Source: a virus. From it: a DNA stretch of 38,921 bases. Shown here piece after piece: positions 5,658-14,231 of the stretch; positions within the stretch are counted from its first letter, which is position 1; each line of letters opens with the position of its first letter. The stretch covers positions 1 to 38,921 of the IMG/VR virus record IMGVR_UViG_3300048930_000268, one strand, 5' to 3'. The position numbers and the translations under genes were made by a program. A model generated the notes under the pieces. It was not told the origin of the DNA. It saw only the letters and a list, made by a program, of their open reading frames with translations, and made no database searches.

Positions 5658-6071
5658 GTGGGCGACTACAGGCGCAAGCCCAACGCCTTCAAGCGCACCT
5701 CGCTCATGGCGATCTCAGACATCGAGCGCCTTGGGCTCAACCCCATCGAGATGCTGGCAGAGGTCTATAACCTTGCGCTGAAGGGCTACAAAGAGGGCAG
5801 AGGGATCTCGGAGAAGGCTGACAACGGGGCTGCATGGCTGGCCGTTGCTCGCCAGGCTGCCGACAACCTCGCGTCCTACAAGTACCCGAAGCTCGCAGCG
5901 ATGGCGGTCAAAGACATGACCGACCCTGCGAACGAGGCGAAGCCGCTGACCACGGCGGAAGCTGTGAAGGTTCTGGAGCAAGACCCGTTCAAGACGGTCT
6001 CCGATGCCCAGGTGATCGATGGGATGCAGTCAAACATTCAAACGCCAATGCTTCCAGGAGGGAAGAAATGA
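5658..6071 (+). CDS. Putative terminase small subunit
   Basis: 137 residues starting at GTG 5658 behind AAGGG. The region ISDIERLGLNPIEMLAEVYN followed by a helical segment (NGAAWLAVARQAADNLASYK, YPKLAAMAVKDM) has the helical composition and length of phage small terminase subunits, which recognise the packaging site and feed DNA to the large subunit. It lies three genes upstream of the large subunit in the same operon. The assignment rests mainly on position and size, since small subunits are poorly conserved. Confidence 0.5.
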   Translation: MGDYRRKPNAFKRTSLMAISDIERLGLNPIEMLAEVYNLALKGYKEGRGISEKADNGAAWLAVARQAADNLASYKYPKLAAMAVKDMTDPANEAKPLTTAEAVKVLEQDPFKTVSDAQVIDGMQSNIQTPMLPGGKK

Positions 6072-6238
6072 GGCGCAAGAATCGCCAGCCACACGGCAAG
6101 TTTGAGTACCGATCATGTAAGTCAAAGAAGCGGTTCAAGTCTGAGTTCGATGCGGCCAAAGCCGGGTCAAGGCTTGGACTTCGAGAGTACGAGTGTCACA
6201 TCTGCAAGGGGTGGCACCTCACGAGTCAGGTGGGGTAA
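6068..6238 (+). CDS. Small zinc-ribbon-like protein, 56 aa
   Basis: ATG 6068 overlaps the stop of the preceding gene (ATGA). The product is very basic (KNRQPHGKFEYRSCKSKKRF) and ends YECHICKGWHLTSQVG. The CHIC...WH arrangement with an upstream Cys matches small phage and bacterial proteins carrying a 'C..C..WHLT' zinc-binding motif. A nucleic-acid-binding role is likely but undetermined. Confidence 0.65.
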   Translation: MRRKNRQPHGKFEYRSCKSKKRFKSEFDAAKAGSRLGLREYECHICKGWHLTSQVG

Positions 6239-6456
6239 TGCAAAAATGGGCCAGAAACATCGTGTGCCATCCTAAAGACTTCCCGATGCTGGCATCTCGT
6301 TACCCAAACAGAATGGTTGAAATCTCCAGCTATTGCAAAGACGGGCAGTTTATTGTGCTACGCCCAGGCCAAAAGGGAGTCATCAGCGTGAGAATATCTG
6401 ACTTCAGCGTATGGGTGCCGGGCGAATTTCCCTACTTTGTGAAGAGAGTTCGATGA
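6238..6456 (+). CDS. Small hypothetical protein between terminase subunits
   Basis: 72 residues from ATG 6238 (TAATG overlap with the upstream stop). The product (NIVCHPKDFPMLASRYPNRM, then FIVLRPGQKGVISVRISDFS and WVPGEFPYFVKRV) looks like a compact beta protein. Its stop overlaps the terminase large subunit start (ATGA). No family was recognised. Confidence 0.6.
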   Translation: MQKWARNIVCHPKDFPMLASRYPNRMVEISSYCKDGQFIVLRPGQKGVISVRISDFSVWVPGEFPYFVKRVR

Positions 6457-7943
6457 CCTACCAACCCCGTGAAGGGGAAGCCCTCATCGAGATCGACGAC
6501 CAAGAGGCGGGAGTCATTGCGCTGGCTGAGTTTCTTCAGAAGCTCCACGGCAAGTGGCAGCCTCACCCAGGCCAGGTCAAGCTCGGCTGGGCACTGTTCT
6601 ATGGCCTCTTCAAGGACATCTTTGCTTGTTGCGGTCGAAACTTCGGAAAGACCGAGTTCATCGCCTATGCCCTGTGGCGCTACGCTTTTGAGCGACCGGA
6701 GTCTGAGAACTATTGCTTCGGCCCCTTGGCAAAGCAGGTCAAAGAGATCCTGTGGGCCTCTCATCGCATCCAGAGCCTAGGACCCGAAGAGTACAAAGAG
6801 GGCGAGAACAACACTGAGATGCGAGTCACGTTCCATAACCGCTCTTTCATCAAGCTCGACGGCTCCGATAACTTCGACGCCTATCGAGGGATCAAGCCCA
6901 AGGGCCTCTCCGTTTACGACGAATACAAAGATATTCGGAAAGAGTTCGTAGACGCCTATGACCCTAACCGAGCAGCGTTCGACTCCCCGGCCATCTACAT
7001 CGGCACCCCGCCTGAGTTTCATAATCACTTTGTTGATACGATGGAAAAGGCCAAGAAGTACCACGGCAAGACTTGGTACTATCTCCATGCTCCGTCTTCA
7101 GCAAACCCGCACATTTCGGCGAGGTGGCTTGCTCAGAAACGCCAAGAGCTGGTTGACGCTGGCGACGAGGAAAGCTGGCAGCGGGAGTATGAGGCTATCT
7201 ATGTAAAGGGCGGTAAGCGCCACATCTTCCCGCAGTTCCTCAAGTACACCTGCCGACCCATCGACGAACTGATGCCAAAGGACTTGAACAAGTGGTGGCT
7301 CGTCACTCACTTTGACCCGGCCACAACCTCCGTCTTTGGCGTCCTCTTCTCCCTGTTCAATCCCTACACCCGAAAGCTGATCCTCGTTGACGAGGTTTAC
7401 CAAGACCTCATGGCTGACATGACCACACGGCGAATCTGGGAGCAGGTAACGCCTATAATCGAAAGATGGCGAGTCCGAGGCGTTCGCAAGTTTGAATACG
7501 GATACGACGAGGCCGCAGCCTGGTTCATGAACGAGTCACAGGCCCTCATGACCGAGCTTAAGGAAAAGGGAGAGCCCGTCCCGCCTGATTGCTGGCTTCA
7601 GCCGACCAAGAAAAACGAGTTCGGGATCGAGACCGGCATCGGCATGGTCAGGGATATTTTCAACCACCGGCTCATTGAGGTCGCATCTCACCTTGAAAAA
7701 TTCCGCTTCGAGATGGAAAACTATATCAAGGACGAGAAGGGCAAGATCCCGAAGAAGGATGACCACCAAGTCAATAACCTTCAATACACCCTTCAGCTCC
7801 TCGGCTACGACTTTGCGGAACAGAACCAGCCGAAGCCAAAAGACCCCGACATTTTACCCCGAGCCCACTCGATTGAAGAGGACTTTGGGGAGAGCTTCGG
7901 CCTCGAAGAGTTTGGATCAGACCTCTATCAAGGAATCTCATGA
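6453..7943 (+). CDS. Terminase large subunit (packaging ATPase-nuclease)
   Basis: 496 residues from ATG 6453 (ATGA overlap). It translocates genomic DNA into the prohead through the portal and cuts it. The ATPase half has Walker A GRNFGKT (residues 61-67), Walker B GLSVYDEY with D156-E157 and a coupling motif YIGTPPE (182-188). The RNase H-like nuclease half has acidic residues in THFDPATT (D288), GYDEAAAW (D352/E353) and PKKDDHQ (D436/D437). Length is normal for the family. It heads the packaging and head module and is followed by four small overlapping genes and the portal. Confidence 0.93.
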   Translation: MTYQPREGEALIEIDDQEAGVIALAEFLQKLHGKWQPHPGQVKLGWALFYGLFKDIFACCGRNFGKTEFIAYALWRYAFERPESENYCFGPLAKQVKEILWASHRIQSLGPEEYKEGENNTEMRVTFHNRSFIKLDGSDNFDAYRGIKPKGLSVYDEYKDIRKEFVDAYDPNRAAFDSPAIYIGTPPEFHNHFVDTMEKAKKYHGKTWYYLHAPSSANPHISARWLAQKRQELVDAGDEESWQREYEAIYVKGGKRHIFPQFLKYTCRPIDELMPKDLNKWWLVTHFDPATTSVFGVLFSLFNPYTRKLILVDEVYQDLMADMTTRRIWEQVTPIIERWRVRGVRKFEYGYDEAAAWFMNESQALMTELKEKGEPVPPDCWLQPTKKNEFGIETGIGMVRDIFNHRLIEVASHLEKFRFEMENYIKDEKGKIPKKDDHQVNNLQYTLQLLGYDFAEQNQPKPKDPDILPRAHSIEEDFGESFGLEEFGSDLYQGIS

Positions 7944-8218
7944 GTACATTCAAAGCGTTTCCGTCATCGTCCACGAAGGATTTCACGAAGCCTGAGGCTT
8001 CCAAGAAGGAAGTCACCGCCAAGCGCACGGCTGACCCCGAGAAGGCCATACAAGAGGCCCTTGGTCGCATGGTCTTGCTTCAGCGAATGAACGAGGACGA
8101 CGTTTCCAACCCTCAGAAGGTCGAAGAGAAGGCCGAGGCGATCATGCCCCAGCTCGACGCCAGGGACAAAGAGGCCGTGCGAGCCTATATGCAAAAGCTA
8201 TTGGAGGAAGGCGAATGA
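7940..8218 (+). CDS. Small hypothetical protein, tandem relative of next gene
   Basis: 92 residues, ATG 7940 overlapping the terminase stop (ATGA). The N-terminus is Ser/Lys-rich and probably flexible. The C-terminal 57 residues (AIQEALGRMVLLQRMNEDDV to EAVRAYMQKLLEEGE) are helical and align without gaps with the C-terminus of the next protein. Possibly a small virion or packaging accessory. Function unknown. Confidence 0.65.
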   Translation: MSTFKAFPSSSTKDFTKPEASKKEVTAKRTADPEKAIQEALGRMVLLQRMNEDDVSNPQKVEEKAEAIMPQLDARDKEAVRAYMQKLLEEGE

Positions 8219-8487
8219 ACTTTTTGAAATGGTTGTCGGGCGATGACTCGGCAAACGACCCCGGCAAGGGCTTTGAAAAGAAGATGGCTGATGAGGCCAA
8301 GCAAAAGAAGGCCCAGCAAGAAGCCGTTGGGCGAATCGTCTTTGAAACCTACTTCCCTGACCGCGATCCCGAGGGTCTGGAGATGGTGTCTGAGAATGAG
8401 ATCGACACCCACCCCGAGATGACAGACAGCGAGAAGCGGGCTTTGCAGCTCTACATCGAGAAGGTCCGATCTGGAGAGGTGGACTAA
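8215..8487 (+). CDS. Small hypothetical protein, tandem relative of previous gene
   Basis: 90 residues, ATG 8215 overlapping the upstream stop (ATGA). The C-terminal part (AQQEAVGRIVFETYF to KRALQLYIEKVRSGEVD) shares the QEA(L/V)GR(M/I)V start and a Y(M/I)xK end with its neighbour in a gapless register, suggesting old tandem duplication. The N-terminus differs (MNFLKWLSGDDSAN). Function unknown. Confidence 0.65.
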   Translation: MNFLKWLSGDDSANDPGKGFEKKMADEAKQKKAQQEAVGRIVFETYFPDRDPEGLEMVSENEIDTHPEMTDSEKRALQLYIEKVRSGEVD

Positions 8488-8795
8488 TGGAAATGGGCAT
8501 CGCTATTGCCGCATTGATCCTCGCAATTCTGAGCCTTCTTTGCCTGATTCCACTGGCGGTGGTGTTCGTGGCGAAGCACTATTTCAGTGAGCACATCATC
8601 CAGCGAGTTCCGCTTGATGAGACCGTTGGGGGGCTGTCAGGGATGACGACGGCGCAAGCCGAGGGCCACGGAAGGCCCGATTTTGCTCCCCCCTTCGACC
8701 CGTTCAAAGAAGTCGGTGCTCCTTTGAGTGAGGACGAGCAAAAATACTTCGCCGAGATGGAACTCATGAAGAAGCCGAGAGTCAGCGCGGGATGA
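8487..8795 (+). CDS. Small single-pass membrane protein
   Basis: 102 residues from ATG 8487 (TAATG overlap). Residues about 4-29 (GIAIAALILAILSLLCLIPL and on) are one long hydrophobic helix, followed by a proline- and acid-rich soluble part. It is located between terminase and portal genes, away from the lysis cassette, so it is not an obvious holin, though an accessory lysis or membrane role cannot be excluded. Confidence 0.65.
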   Translation: MEMGIAIAALILAILSLLCLIPLAVVFVAKHYFSEHIIQRVPLDETVGGLSGMTTAQAEGHGRPDFAPPFDPFKEVGAPLSEDEQKYFAEMELMKKPRVSAG

Positions 8796-9067
8796 GCTAC
8801 TACAAGCGTAAAAAACGCGCAATTCGTCAAGAGCCTATGGGTGGTCACTCCAAAGCCATCGTGACAATCTTCGACGACGGCTCAAAAGAGATTTATCACC
8901 CGCCCTCATCCGATGAGGACTCGGCCATGATGTCGTCAGATCCTTCGCCAGACGTTTATGACCAATGGCTCAAAGGGCTTTCCCAATCACCTCCTGAACC
9001 TCCCGAAGGCGAAACTCTGAACGAAGAGGAGCTTCGTCGCCTAAAGCTCTACCAGCTTTCAAAATAG
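8792..9067 (+). CDS. Small hypothetical protein upstream of portal
   Basis: 91 residues, ATG 8792 overlapping the upstream stop (ATGA). It has a basic N-terminus (MSYYKRKKRAIRQ), a short strand region (AIVTIFDDGSKEIYHPP), an acidic/proline-rich linker and a helical end (NEEELRRLKLYQLSK). No family was recognised. It is the last of four small genes that overlap end to end after the terminase. Confidence 0.6.
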   Translation: MSYYKRKKRAIRQEPMGGHSKAIVTIFDDGSKEIYHPPSSDEDSAMMSSDPSPDVYDQWLKGLSQSPPEPPEGETLNEEELRRLKLYQLSK

Positions 9068-9077
9068 CCACTCCCCT

Positions 9078-9098
9078 GCCGATCTAGGATTGATCGGC
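9078..9098 (+). other. Hairpin upstream of portal gene
   Basis: GCCGATC-taggatt-GATCGGC is a perfect 7-bp stem with a 7-base loop, 25 bases before the portal start. It is not followed by a T tract, so a transcription terminator is unlikely. It may be an RNA-processing or mRNA-stability element separating the packaging and head transcripts. Confidence 0.4.
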
Positions 9099-9123
9099 TT
9101 CATTTCCAAGGAAGGAAAACGCC

Positions 9124-11250
9124 GTGAGCATCCCTGTCACGTTTGAAGACCTCGACCAGCAAGGCCCCGTTGACGCCAAGAAGCCGTTCTTTGCCATCGA
9201 CCTTAACAGCGAAGACGAGATCCTGGCTTGGCTTAAAGACAACCTGAGCCAGCTCCAGGCGAACTCGTGGACTCGCATGGAAAAGGTCAAATGGAACTAC
9301 TACCGCTACAAGGGCCTTCAATACCTCGGTCAGGTATACGTTCCCCGCGATGTTCCCGAGACCCGTAAGCGGTATATGCCGCAGATGGTGATTCCCCTCA
9401 TCAAAGACGCTGTTGATGAGAAGGTGGCCCGACTCCTCGAGAGCAAGCCCACCGTCACGGTGATCCCCAAGGACGATGAGGAGCGCGACAAGGTTGATGC
9501 GAAGATCGCCAAGCGGTTCTTGAGTCACATCGACTACCAAGAGAAGGTCCCGGCGAAGCTCAGAGATTGGCTCAAGAACGCCGAGATTTCCGGCGAGACC
9601 TTTTTGCTGCCCAGGTGGAACCCCGACAAGGGCGAGGTCGTCCCTGAGATGAAGATGGTTGAGCAAACCACCTTCGGCGGAAAGCCAAAGCGCGTCCTAC
9701 ACATGGGCGACATTGAGCTGGTTCAGTTCAATCCCCACTACTTCTTTTACGAGGAACACCCGTCCAAGAAGTTCGAGAACGCAAACTTCATTTTCCTTAT
9801 CGAGTACGAGTACACCGAAGGGCTCAAGCGCGATTACCCGTCAAAGGCTGGGGACATCCACGAGGAGCCTGTCGGGACGGTTTACTTCGACTATGAGGCG
9901 ATGGAAGAAAAGCCTCTTCAGGGATTCACACGCAAGGTCACGTTCTACCACAAAGCCATGAAGTACCTGCCCGAAGGATTTCAGGCGACCTTCGTCAATA
10001 ACGCCATCTTGTCCCATGGACCTTTGCCCGAGGAATACCAAGACGGCCAGCTTCCTCCCGTTCGCCTCATCATGGGCAAGAACGAGGAAGAGATCCATGG
10101 CGAGAGCCCCATTGAAGCTGTTCGAGGCATGGCCGGTCAGGTCAACAACTACGAAAACCTCATCATCAAGCAGTTGTCGCTGACCGCTCACCCCAAGTGG
10201 ATGGTTGAGGCTGATTCGGTGTCTGACCAGCAGCTCAACAACGATACCGGGATTGTGAAGATCAAGCGCGGTGCCGCAAAGCCCATCTTGGCACAGGCAA
10301 ACCCCGTTTCGCCGCAGCTCATGGAGCACTCTCGCCAGCTCCAAGAGAAGTTCTATTCCTTCGCCAAATCGAACTCGGTTGTCCGAGGCGAGCCGCCTCC
10401 TGGTGTGACCGCTTTCGTGGCCCTGCAATACGTTTCTGAGGCCGAGAGCCGACGACTCTCAACCGAGGTCTCGCTATTTTCTGAGGCCGTGGTGAGCCTC
10501 TATCAGAAGATCCTGAAGGTCGCAGCCAAGCGTTACCGCCCCGGCGAAGTCAGAACCATGATGATCGCGGGCAAGGACAACCAGTTCAATCTCAAGAAGT
10601 ACGACCCGGCGACTCTTCAGAAGAACTTCGCCGTGGTCCTTCAGAACTCGTCTGGCCTTCCCGACTCCAGGGCTGCCCGTATTCAGTCGCTCATTGAGAC
10701 CGAGGAACGATGGCCGGGGCTTGTGCCTCGTGAGCAGGTGGCCGAGATGGTTGGCTTTGCTCAGTCCCCTGACAAGCTCTATGACCTGATCGGATCGGCT
10801 GCCCGATCTGCCGAGGCTGAGAACGAACACATCCTGGATGGCCTGGGTACGGTTGAGCCCGCCGAGTGGGAAATGCACATCGTTCATTGGAAAATCCACG
10901 TCTCGAAGATGCAAGAGCCTGGCTTTAAGCAGTTGGCGGCTCCCGAAGTCATCGCGGCGATGGAAGACCACCTTCGGGCGACCGAAATGCTCATGATGCA
11001 AGCGGCTGCACGTTCGCCGTCGTTCGCTCAGATGCTCGCCATCGAATGTCCTCAGTTCCCGATGATTATGGCAATGCCTCTGCCGCCTCCGCCGATGCCT
11101 ATGGACCCGATGGCAGAGCCTCCGATGGCTGAAGGGGATGTCCCTCCTGTTGGGCCTGAGATCATGCCGCAGATGATGGACCAAACCATGAGCGGACAGC
11201 CGACCGATGTCCCTCCAATCCCTCCGCCTGAGGCCCCACAGCCCCTTTAA
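9124..11250 (+). CDS. Portal protein (podovirus type)
   Basis: 708 residues starting at GTG 9124 behind AAGGAAGG. The portal forms the dodecameric DNA channel at the head vertex. The N-terminal third has portal-like features: a helical start (EDEILAWLKDNLSQLQANSW), RYMPQMVIPLIKDAVDEKVA, and IPKDDEERDKVDAKIAKRFL. A central helical region follows (SPIEAVRGMAGQVNNYENLI). The end is a Pro/Met-rich tail (MPLPPPPMPMDPMAEPPMAE). Length and order (terminase, portal, scaffold, capsid) match podoviruses with large portals. No head protease gene is visible nearby. Confidence 0.85.
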   Translation: MSIPVTFEDLDQQGPVDAKKPFFAIDLNSEDEILAWLKDNLSQLQANSWTRMEKVKWNYYRYKGLQYLGQVYVPRDVPETRKRYMPQMVIPLIKDAVDEKVARLLESKPTVTVIPKDDEERDKVDAKIAKRFLSHIDYQEKVPAKLRDWLKNAEISGETFLLPRWNPDKGEVVPEMKMVEQTTFGGKPKRVLHMGDIELVQFNPHYFFYEEHPSKKFENANFIFLIEYEYTEGLKRDYPSKAGDIHEEPVGTVYFDYEAMEEKPLQGFTRKVTFYHKAMKYLPEGFQATFVNNAILSHGPLPEEYQDGQLPPVRLIMGKNEEEIHGESPIEAVRGMAGQVNNYENLIIKQLSLTAHPKWMVEADSVSDQQLNNDTGIVKIKRGAAKPILAQANPVSPQLMEHSRQLQEKFYSFAKSNSVVRGEPPPGVTAFVALQYVSEAESRRLSTEVSLFSEAVVSLYQKILKVAAKRYRPGEVRTMMIAGKDNQFNLKKYDPATLQKNFAVVLQNSSGLPDSRAARIQSLIETEERWPGLVPREQVAEMVGFAQSPDKLYDLIGSAARSAEAENEHILDGLGTVEPAEWEMHIVHWKIHVSKMQEPGFKQLAAPEVIAAMEDHLRATEMLMMQAAARSPSFAQMLAIECPQFPMIMAMPLPPPPMPMDPMAEPPMAEGDVPPVGPEIMPQMMDQTMSGQPTDVPPIPPPEAPQPL

Positions 11251-11290
11251 ATGAGCTGAGAACAACTAAAACATAGCAAGGAGACCTTGA

Positions 11291-12559
11291 ATGTCGGAAA
11301 CCAATCCGAACACGCCTGTTGTTGATGATCTGACCACGACCGAGAGCAACGCCACCGGAGGCGATTCGCTCGACGATGCGGAGCTTGAGAACCTGTTCTT
11401 GAACCCTGAGCATCGCGCCCGCAGCAAAAAGCCCGAAAAGAAGGCTGAGAAGGAAGACACCGCGCCGAAGGCGAAAGACCTGGGGAATCCCAATGTCACG
11501 GACGATGAGAAGCCGCCCAAGGCGGAAGGAAAAGGCAGCGAGAAGCCTGGAAAAGAAAAAGACAAAGACGCTGCCGCCAAAGAGGAGCAAGCGGCAAAAG
11601 AAAAGCTGGCAGAACAGAAGGCCAAAAAAGCCTTCAAGGGCCGAGCTGGAGACAAAGAACTAGAACTGGACGAGGATGCCGAGTTCACCGTCAAGATCGA
11701 CGGCCAGGATGTCACAGTCAAAGCGTCTGATCTTTTCGGAAACTACTCGGGAAAGGTCGCTTGGGACAAACGCTTCAACGAGCTGAACCTGCAAAAGCGG
11801 GCTCATTTGAGCGAGACGAACAAGCTCAACTCCGTGAAGGGTCAGATCCGCGAGATTTTCAGCGAGAAGGACCCCAACCTGCGTCTTTTCAAGATGGCGC
11901 AGCTATCTGGTGTCTCTCCGGTTGATTTCAGAAAGAATTTTTTCGATCAGATGATTCCTGAGGTTGAAAAATATATCGTCATGACTGATGATGAACGCAA
12001 GGCACGCGATCTGGAGTTTGAGAACTCGTTTCTCAAGTACCAAGCGGACGCCGCTCAGAAGTCTCTGACCGACCAGCAAGCCGTCCAGGAACTGGATAAG
12101 AAGGTCAAGACCCTCACCCGACAAGCTGGAATCACCACCGAGCAGTTTCACTCGACTCTTGAGGAACTTGTCTCGTCTACGGACGAGAAAACAAGGGCCA
12201 CTCTGGAGAGAGAGGGAAAGTTCGCTCACGGTTATCCCACGCCCGAGTTCATCGTCGAAATCATTCAAAAAGAGTCCCTGTGGTCTGCTGCTGAAAGCGC
12301 CCTCGAAGGCGTAAAGACGGAGTGGAACCCGCAAGAGAAGAGTCAAAAACTCTTCCAGCTCGTTGAAGACGCCTTCCGTAACGGCATCAAGGCCGACGAC
12401 ATGGCGGAAGTGGTTTCGGAAATCTGGGGCAAAGCACGCGCCAAGCGGATCGTCGAGCGAGTCGAGCGCGAACGCCAAGAGCACTTTGAGGGCAAGAAAC
12501 CCGTCAATCATGGCTCGTTCCAAGGTCACGGCGATGCCTGGTCTTTCGATCAACTTTAA
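11291..12559 (+). CDS. Scaffold protein
   Basis: 422 residues, ATG 11291 after AAGGAGA. The N-terminal 130 residues are a disordered, Lys/Glu-rich low-complexity stretch (for example KEKDKDAAAKEEQAAKEKLA); the rest is helical with coiled-coil segments (RDLEFENSFLKYQADAAQKS, LDKKVKTLTRQAG). It lies between portal and major capsid genes, where the assembly scaffold is normally encoded. Scaffolds direct capsid protein into the prohead shell and then leave. Sequence conservation is low in this class, so the call rests on order and composition. Confidence 0.75.
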   Translation: MSETNPNTPVVDDLTTTESNATGGDSLDDAELENLFLNPEHRARSKKPEKKAEKEDTAPKAKDLGNPNVTDDEKPPKAEGKGSEKPGKEKDKDAAAKEEQAAKEKLAEQKAKKAFKGRAGDKELELDEDAEFTVKIDGQDVTVKASDLFGNYSGKVAWDKRFNELNLQKRAHLSETNKLNSVKGQIREIFSEKDPNLRLFKMAQLSGVSPVDFRKNFFDQMIPEVEKYIVMTDDERKARDLEFENSFLKYQADAAQKSLTDQQAVQELDKKVKTLTRQAGITTEQFHSTLEELVSSTDEKTRATLEREGKFAHGYPTPEFIVEIIQKESLWSAAESALEGVKTEWNPQEKSQKLFQLVEDAFRNGIKADDMAEVVSEIWGKARAKRIVERVERERQEHFEGKKPVNHGSFQGHGDAWSFDQL

Positions 12560-12591
12560 ATAGCCCTGAGTCAATGGATTGGCTCGTGGGC

Positions 12592-12609
12592 AGCTTCATG
12601 GAGGAAGCT
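12592..12609 (+). promoter_or_regulatory. Hairpin enclosing the ribosome site of the capsid gene
   Basis: AGCTTC-atggag-GAAGCT is a perfect 6-bp stem with a 6-base loop that ends one base before the capsid ATG (12611). The Shine-Dalgarno bases GGAGG (12600-12604) lie in the loop and first stem pair. Presenting or masking the site in a loop could tune capsid translation or stabilise the mRNA 5' end. Confidence 0.4.
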
Positions 12610-12610
12610 C

Positions 12611-13810
12611 ATGAGTCAATTCTCAATGTCGAACAGCGCAGCGCTGTTCAAAACCAAGTTCGGAAAGCTCTCGGAGAACGCCTACAACTCGGCGAACTAT
12701 CTCCTGGGAACCTGCAAAAAAACCTACAACTTCGTCGGCGACGAAATGAAGGAAGCGACCCCCACGCAGTTCGCGGGTGGTGTCGGCTCCGGCTCGCTGC
12801 CCACGCCTAACCCTGCCTCGGCGGTGAAGGCCACCATCACCTCGAAAAAGGTCTATGCGACGACCCAGATCGAGCGTGAAGCCATCAAAGCGTCGATGAC
12901 CTCGGAAGGTGCCTTCGTTCAGGGCCTGAAGTGGGTGGCGCAAAAGACGGTCGAGAGCTGGAACCGAAACGCCTCGCGGATCATGTTCTCGGACGGCACG
13001 GGCTCGCTCGGTCAGTTCTCGGGCAACGCCTCGGGAACTGCCACGAACCCCGTCATCACCGTGACGGCTGGAACCTGGGTGGAAGGATATTGGGAAGAGA
13101 ACGACTATGTAAACGTCAACGTCCTGTCTTCGGTCTGGGAAGTGACGGCGGTCAATCCTTCGACGAAAGCCATCACCCTTGAGCGCATCAGTGGCTCGGA
13201 TGACCTTACGACAATCGGCGCGGGAACCCACACGGTCTATATGCAGAACTCCCGCAACAACGACCCCATCGGTCTCAAAGGGATCTGCGATGCCGTGGTT
13301 GGTTCTGACTCGCTCTACGGGGTTCTCACGAACCGTCGCTGGTCGGCCACGAACATTCAGGCTGGCGGCCAGGGTATCTCGGAAGATGCTCTGAACGAGA
13401 TCGTCATGCGTATCCAGTACAAGACCGGCAAGGCTCCGAAAGCTCTTGTTACCTCGTACACGCAGCTTCGCAAGATCAAGAACTTCCTCGAAGACCACAA
13501 AATCTATGAGGTTGAGCCCCGCTCGAACGACCTGAAGGGCAAGATTTCCTTCAAGGGCGTCTCGTATCTCTCGGATGCGGGTGAAATCGGGATCTTCGCG
13601 GATCGTATGTGCGACGACGACCGTCTGTACGCGGTGAACACGGACTTCATCGAAGGCCGCCACCGTCCGGACTTCGGCTGGTTCGACGATGATGGAACGG
13701 TGTTCCTGCGGCTCGCCGATGACGACGCCTACGGCGCTCGCTACGGCGGCTACTACCAGAACTACATCATCCCGTCCTTCCAGGGCGTCATCGACGGACT
13801 GGCGATCTAA
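12611..13810 (+). CDS. Major capsid protein
   Basis: 399 residues from ATG 12611. It is the third gene of the portal-scaffold-capsid series and is followed immediately by an intrinsic terminator, as is usual for this highly expressed gene. The sequence is Gly/Ala/Asn-rich with mixed strands and a spine-helix-like segment (KVYATTQIEREAIKASMTSE), then QGLKWVAQKTVESWNRNASR, and C-terminal strands (GVSYLSDAGEIGIFADRMCD). This is compatible with the HK97-type fold. The sequence between residues about 135 and 210 is probably an inserted beta domain (VITVTAGTWVEGYWEENDYV). No N-terminal delta domain is evident; the scaffold is separate. Confidence 0.85.
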   Translation: MSQFSMSNSAALFKTKFGKLSENAYNSANYLLGTCKKTYNFVGDEMKEATPTQFAGGVGSGSLPTPNPASAVKATITSKKVYATTQIEREAIKASMTSEGAFVQGLKWVAQKTVESWNRNASRIMFSDGTGSLGQFSGNASGTATNPVITVTAGTWVEGYWEENDYVNVNVLSSVWEVTAVNPSTKAITLERISGSDDLTTIGAGTHTVYMQNSRNNDPIGLKGICDAVVGSDSLYGVLTNRRWSATNIQAGGQGISEDALNEIVMRIQYKTGKAPKALVTSYTQLRKIKNFLEDHKIYEVEPRSNDLKGKISFKGVSYLSDAGEIGIFADRMCDDDRLYAVNTDFIEGRHRPDFGWFDDDGTVFLRLADDDAYGARYGGYYQNYIIPSFQGVIDGLAI

Positions 13811-13823
13811 CCAACAAAACGAG

Positions 13824-13858
13824 AGCGGGTGTGGCTGTGAGGCTGCGCCCGCTTTTTT
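13824..13858 (+). terminator. Intrinsic terminator after the major capsid gene
   Basis: AGCGGGTG (13824-13831) pairs with CGCCCGCT (13846-13853) in an 8-bp stem with one G-U pair, followed by six T (13853-13858). It is placed 13 bases after the capsid stop and 16 bases before the next start. It would lower expression of downstream genes relative to capsid. Confidence 0.85.
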
Positions 13859-13874
13859 GTGAAGGAGAACTCTC

Positions 13875-14219
13875 ATGAGTGGAGTTGGAGCATCTCGCCA
13901 GGTCGTTTGTCCGCAGCGAGAAATGCGGATTATGAGCGTGAAGGTGGATGGCACCGGCACGGCGGCCCTTTCGGGGACCTGCGCGAACAACATGACACTG
14001 ACCGATAGCGGAACCGGCGACTACCTGCTGACTTTCAGAATCCCGTATGCGCGGGCTCCTGAGGTCATCGTGACGCCTGTGACCGATAACATCGTGGCAA
14101 AACTCGGAACGGTGGCCGTTGGATCTGTTCAGATCCTCACGGAAAACCTTTCGGGAAGCGCCACCGACGCGGATTTCCACGTCATCATCCTCGGCAGCGA
14201 CACCGCCGACCAAAGCTAA
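13875..14219 (+). CDS. Small beta-rich virion accessory protein
   Basis: 114 residues, ATG 13875 after GAAGGAG. It is almost entirely beta (Gly/Thr/Val-rich). The segment YLLTFRIPYARAPEVIVTPV to FHVIILGSD resembles the C-terminal domain of the next protein (RAPEV, TDN, NLSG, LGSD shared). That pattern also recalls H-type lectin-like repeats (F...F..P.V.V). A capsid decoration or fibre-like role is plausible from its position right after the capsid gene. Confidence 0.6.
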   Translation: MSGVGASRQVVCPQREMRIMSVKVDGTGTAALSGTCANNMTLTDSGTGDYLLTFRIPYARAPEVIVTPVTDNIVAKLGTVAVGSVQILTENLSGSATDADFHVIILGSDTADQS

Positions 14220-14231
14220 GGGAGGTCCATC

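Noticed and set aside
9078-9098. Intrinsic terminator before portal gene
   Set aside because: The stem is perfect, but no T tract follows on either strand close enough.
13824-13858. Operator or attachment site at the inverted repeat after the capsid gene
   Set aside because: The GC-rich stem followed by six T is fully explained as an intrinsic terminator.
12623-13993. Long open frame on the minus strand (456 codons) opposite the capsid gene, and a similar one at 13788-15017
   Set aside because: They oppose well-supported plus-strand genes, have Arg/His-rich products without domains, and arise from codon bias of the sense genes.
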